From positions 1-20,885 of the forward strand of contig JAWQRM010000625.1 of NCBI GenBank assembly GCA_033557675.1: DNA of 20,885 nt. The letters run 5' to 3'. Source of the stretch: Coptodactyla brooksi (lineage: Eukaryota; Arthropoda; Insecta; Coleoptera; Scarabaeidae). The notes below the pieces were generated by a model, which had not been told where the DNA came from, did not search any database, and was given only the letters and a program-made list of their open reading frames with translations. Of the stretch, positions 19,066 to 20,885 are shown in pieces (the first letter of the stretch is position 1; the number at the start of each line of letters is the position of its first letter). The translations under genes were made by a program, and so were the position numbers.

Positions 19066-20022
19066 TGGGCTTAGAATTGCTTAATTCGTGAAGATATTTC
19101 AAAACCTTAAAATCGATTTGTTAGAATACATAATTTTCTCTATGCTTTATGAGCAAGAGGAAGTAAAAATTACACATAAAACCAAATTACTGGTGTGTAT
19201 TCTTAAATAAACCATGAGCGACACTGAAAAGTTTCTTTTGAACTTTAAATGTTAGAAAAATTATCTGACTACAATTTCGACTTCTTCATTGGATTGGGTT
19301 CTATGAATTTACTTAGCTCTCACTAAATTGAATGCGTTTTCAATTTGTATGTACTGACTGGCTTCGAGGTGAAAGTGGAAGGTCCAAGGACCGTTTCCCG
19401 ATGTGGACCAAGAACATCTGATCGTTAATCCCGCCAACCAGTCCAGACGTAGGATGTTTCAGGAAAGCATACTACTAGCAGTTAGTTAGGCACAATGGAT
19501 CCGTTGAGGCTTATTGTGCTTATTCTATATCTAAAATATGATGTATTTGTTATCTACGTTATCCTAACTTAATAGTCTCAAATTTCTCCAAATATTTAAT
19601 GGAAAGCGTAAGAATGTGGTGATTGTCAAAGGCAGTTTATGAGCGCTCGAGTGTTTGCTACATGCCCTGCGTGTCCACTGGTAAGAAACGTATGAAAGCA
19701 ATTAAGGATTACTCGTCACGTTTGCTTGAAATTAATAATGTATTGCTTTATTTATGACGTTAAATTTTATATTAAAGCCTTTAAGTAGTTCAGCATTTCA
19801 CAAGCCTCCGATGGTTGTATTTTTAACTTTTGATAAAAAAACGCAACTCGAAGGAAAAGTGGTTCAACTATAGATATTGTTCAGGCAGTTTTATGTACAT
19901 TTAGAAAAGAATTACCTTTTTTACTTTCTCTTAAGAGAAAGCATTGCATCCCAATAAAAATCGATGTCGAGATCTTGGTGGAATTAGGCTTTTTGTAGCC
20001 TATTTATTTTTGCTGGTTAGTC

Positions 20023-20056
20023 TGTCTATCCGTTCGTCCGTCTGTCTGTCTGTCTA
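20023..20056 (+). repeat. (GTCT)n microsatellite, imperfect
   Basis: Run of GTCT units interrupted by ATCC, GTTC and GTCC variants. Lies at the left side of the repeat-rich segment with the 208-nt tandem copies. Confidence 0.85.
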
Positions 20057-20235
20057 AGTCGCTTTTAGATTGCCACGTTAAACTAATTAAAGCAATACTT
20101 TGCATACAAGCTAATTATTATATAATCTGGTCATAATAGGGATTTCAAAAAAATTATACATATGGTTGACGTAATTAACCTATTTTTTTTGTTTTTTTAC
20201 AATTTTTTCTAACAAAATATATTTTTGTAATCTAC

Positions 20236-20651
20236 ATAACATTGTGAGTAAAAAACTATAAGGATAGTACATGCTTCAATCAACAGTTCTCGAGTTATAA
20301 GCATAATTGATAAGAATCCAGTCCTATGGGGCAAGAGAATATTTTGTTCTTAATCTCGAGTATTGCTCTGTTTAGAAAAAAATGATTCAAATAAACGCTG
20401 CATGACATCGAACTCTTCACAAATTAAAGCAGTTTTCGAATATATAACCTTGTGAGTAAAAAAACTACAAGGATAGTACATGCTTAAAATCAACAGTTCT
20501 CGAGTTATAAGCATAACTCAAAAATGCAGTTCTATAGGGCAAGAGGGTATTTCATTCTTAATCTCAGGTATTGTCCTCTTTAGATAAAAATGTTTTAAAT
20601 AAGAGCATCACATCGAACTGTTCACAATTTGAAGCTATTTTCGAATATACA
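20236..20651 (+). repeat. Two tandem copies of a 208-nt repeat
   Basis: Copy 1 about 20236-20443 and copy 2 about 20444-20651. Both contain TTGTGAGTAAAAAA, AGGATAGTACATGCTT, ATCAACAGTTCTCGAGTTAT, GGGCAAGAG, TTCTTAATCTC, CATCGAACT(C/G)TTCACAA and TTTTCGAATATA in the same order with minor substitutions and small indels. No coding frame is kept. Copy 2 runs directly into a repeat terminus at 20648. Confidence 0.88.
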
Positions 20652-20885
20652 GAGTGTTCGGCTTATTCTGAAAACTACCCAACTTCAGATTTTTAAATGG
20701 AACACCTGTATATTATGATATTTTTAAACTCCTTATAAGATTTGAGAGCCACTTTAGTTATTATACATCAGTTCCAAATCGCACCATTTGGGCGTTATTA
20801 CACATTTTGGGGAAAGGATGACAGGTACGAATGGATTTTTTTTACAAATGTTTTTTTCATATTTAAACCACGGGCAAGGTAAGAG
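20648..20885 (+). repeat. Insect interspersed-repeat terminus (TACAGAGTGTTCGGC...)
   Basis: TACAGAGTGTTCGGCTTATT opens a segment that soon contains ATGGAACACCTGTATATTAT (about 20697-20716). These are variants of the TACAGGGTGTTCGGC and GGACACCCTGTATA ends that recur across arthropod genomes. The segment runs off the window edge, so the element cannot be named. Confidence 0.5.

Larger units (their letters stand above)
17764..20885. other. Intergenic DNA downstream of UTP20
   Basis: No coding region with recognisable homology. A TACAGGGTG junction occurs at 17809-17817, a long inverted repeat at 18517-18732, a more GC-balanced unidentified stretch at about 19360-19480, and repeat-rich DNA from about 19930 to the right edge. 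Confidence 0.7.

Noticed and set aside
1..20885. CRISPR arrays, prokaryotic operons, riboswitches or defence islands
   Set aside because: Spliced UTP20 and insect transposons show this is eukaryotic nuclear DNA; the tandem repeats have 140 and 208 nt periods without spacers.

Overview
The window is eukaryotic nuclear DNA, almost certainly from an insect and probably from a hymenopteran (bee, wasp or ant). The base composition is AT-rich. One long gene is split by GT-AG introns, some only 48-60 nt and others 1-2.4 kb. The non-coding DNA is littered with decayed mariner/Tc1-type and Penelope-type transposon pieces. The order-level guess is inference from these features, not from a diagnostic marker.

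The only host gene I can support is UTP20 (also known as DRIM or Down-Regulated In Metastasis), a giant HEAT-repeat protein of the small-subunit (SSU) processome. It runs on the + strand from 4207 to the stop codon at 17717-17719 in ten exons: 4207-5358, 5413-5984, 8415-8582, 8642-11291, 13521-13711, 13772-14027, 14082-14693, 14749-14919, 15992-16384 and 16433-17719. All internal phases agree and the spliced length is 7452 nt, giving 2483 residues plus stop. The first ~210 residues of the family are missing, so the gene starts upstream of the window and its 5' exon(s), UTR and promoter are not seen. A poly(A) signal lies about 40 nt after the stop.

Layout. 1-4206: upstream intron (or flank) with a dead minus-strand mariner/Tc1-like transposase, a long inverted repeat, a three-copy degenerate tandem repeat and small hairpins. 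5985-8414: intron with a Penelope-like element remnant (reverse-transcriptase end plus GIY-YIG endonuclease) and three copies of a hammerhead-like terminal repeat. 11292-13520: intron with a second, different dead mariner (HTH_48/DDE_1 type) on the minus strand and a perfect hairpin. 14920-15991: intron with a weak trace of a third DDE transposon. 17720-20885: 3' UTR and intergenic DNA with a long tRNA-B-box-bearing inverted repeat, a (GTCT)n microsatellite, two tandem 208-nt repeats, and an insect repeat terminus near the right edge.

I found no new multi-gene system. The observations most worth a second look are the Penelope/hammerhead cluster, the recurring ATACAGGGTG-type junctions, and the long inverted repeat at about 18517-18732.
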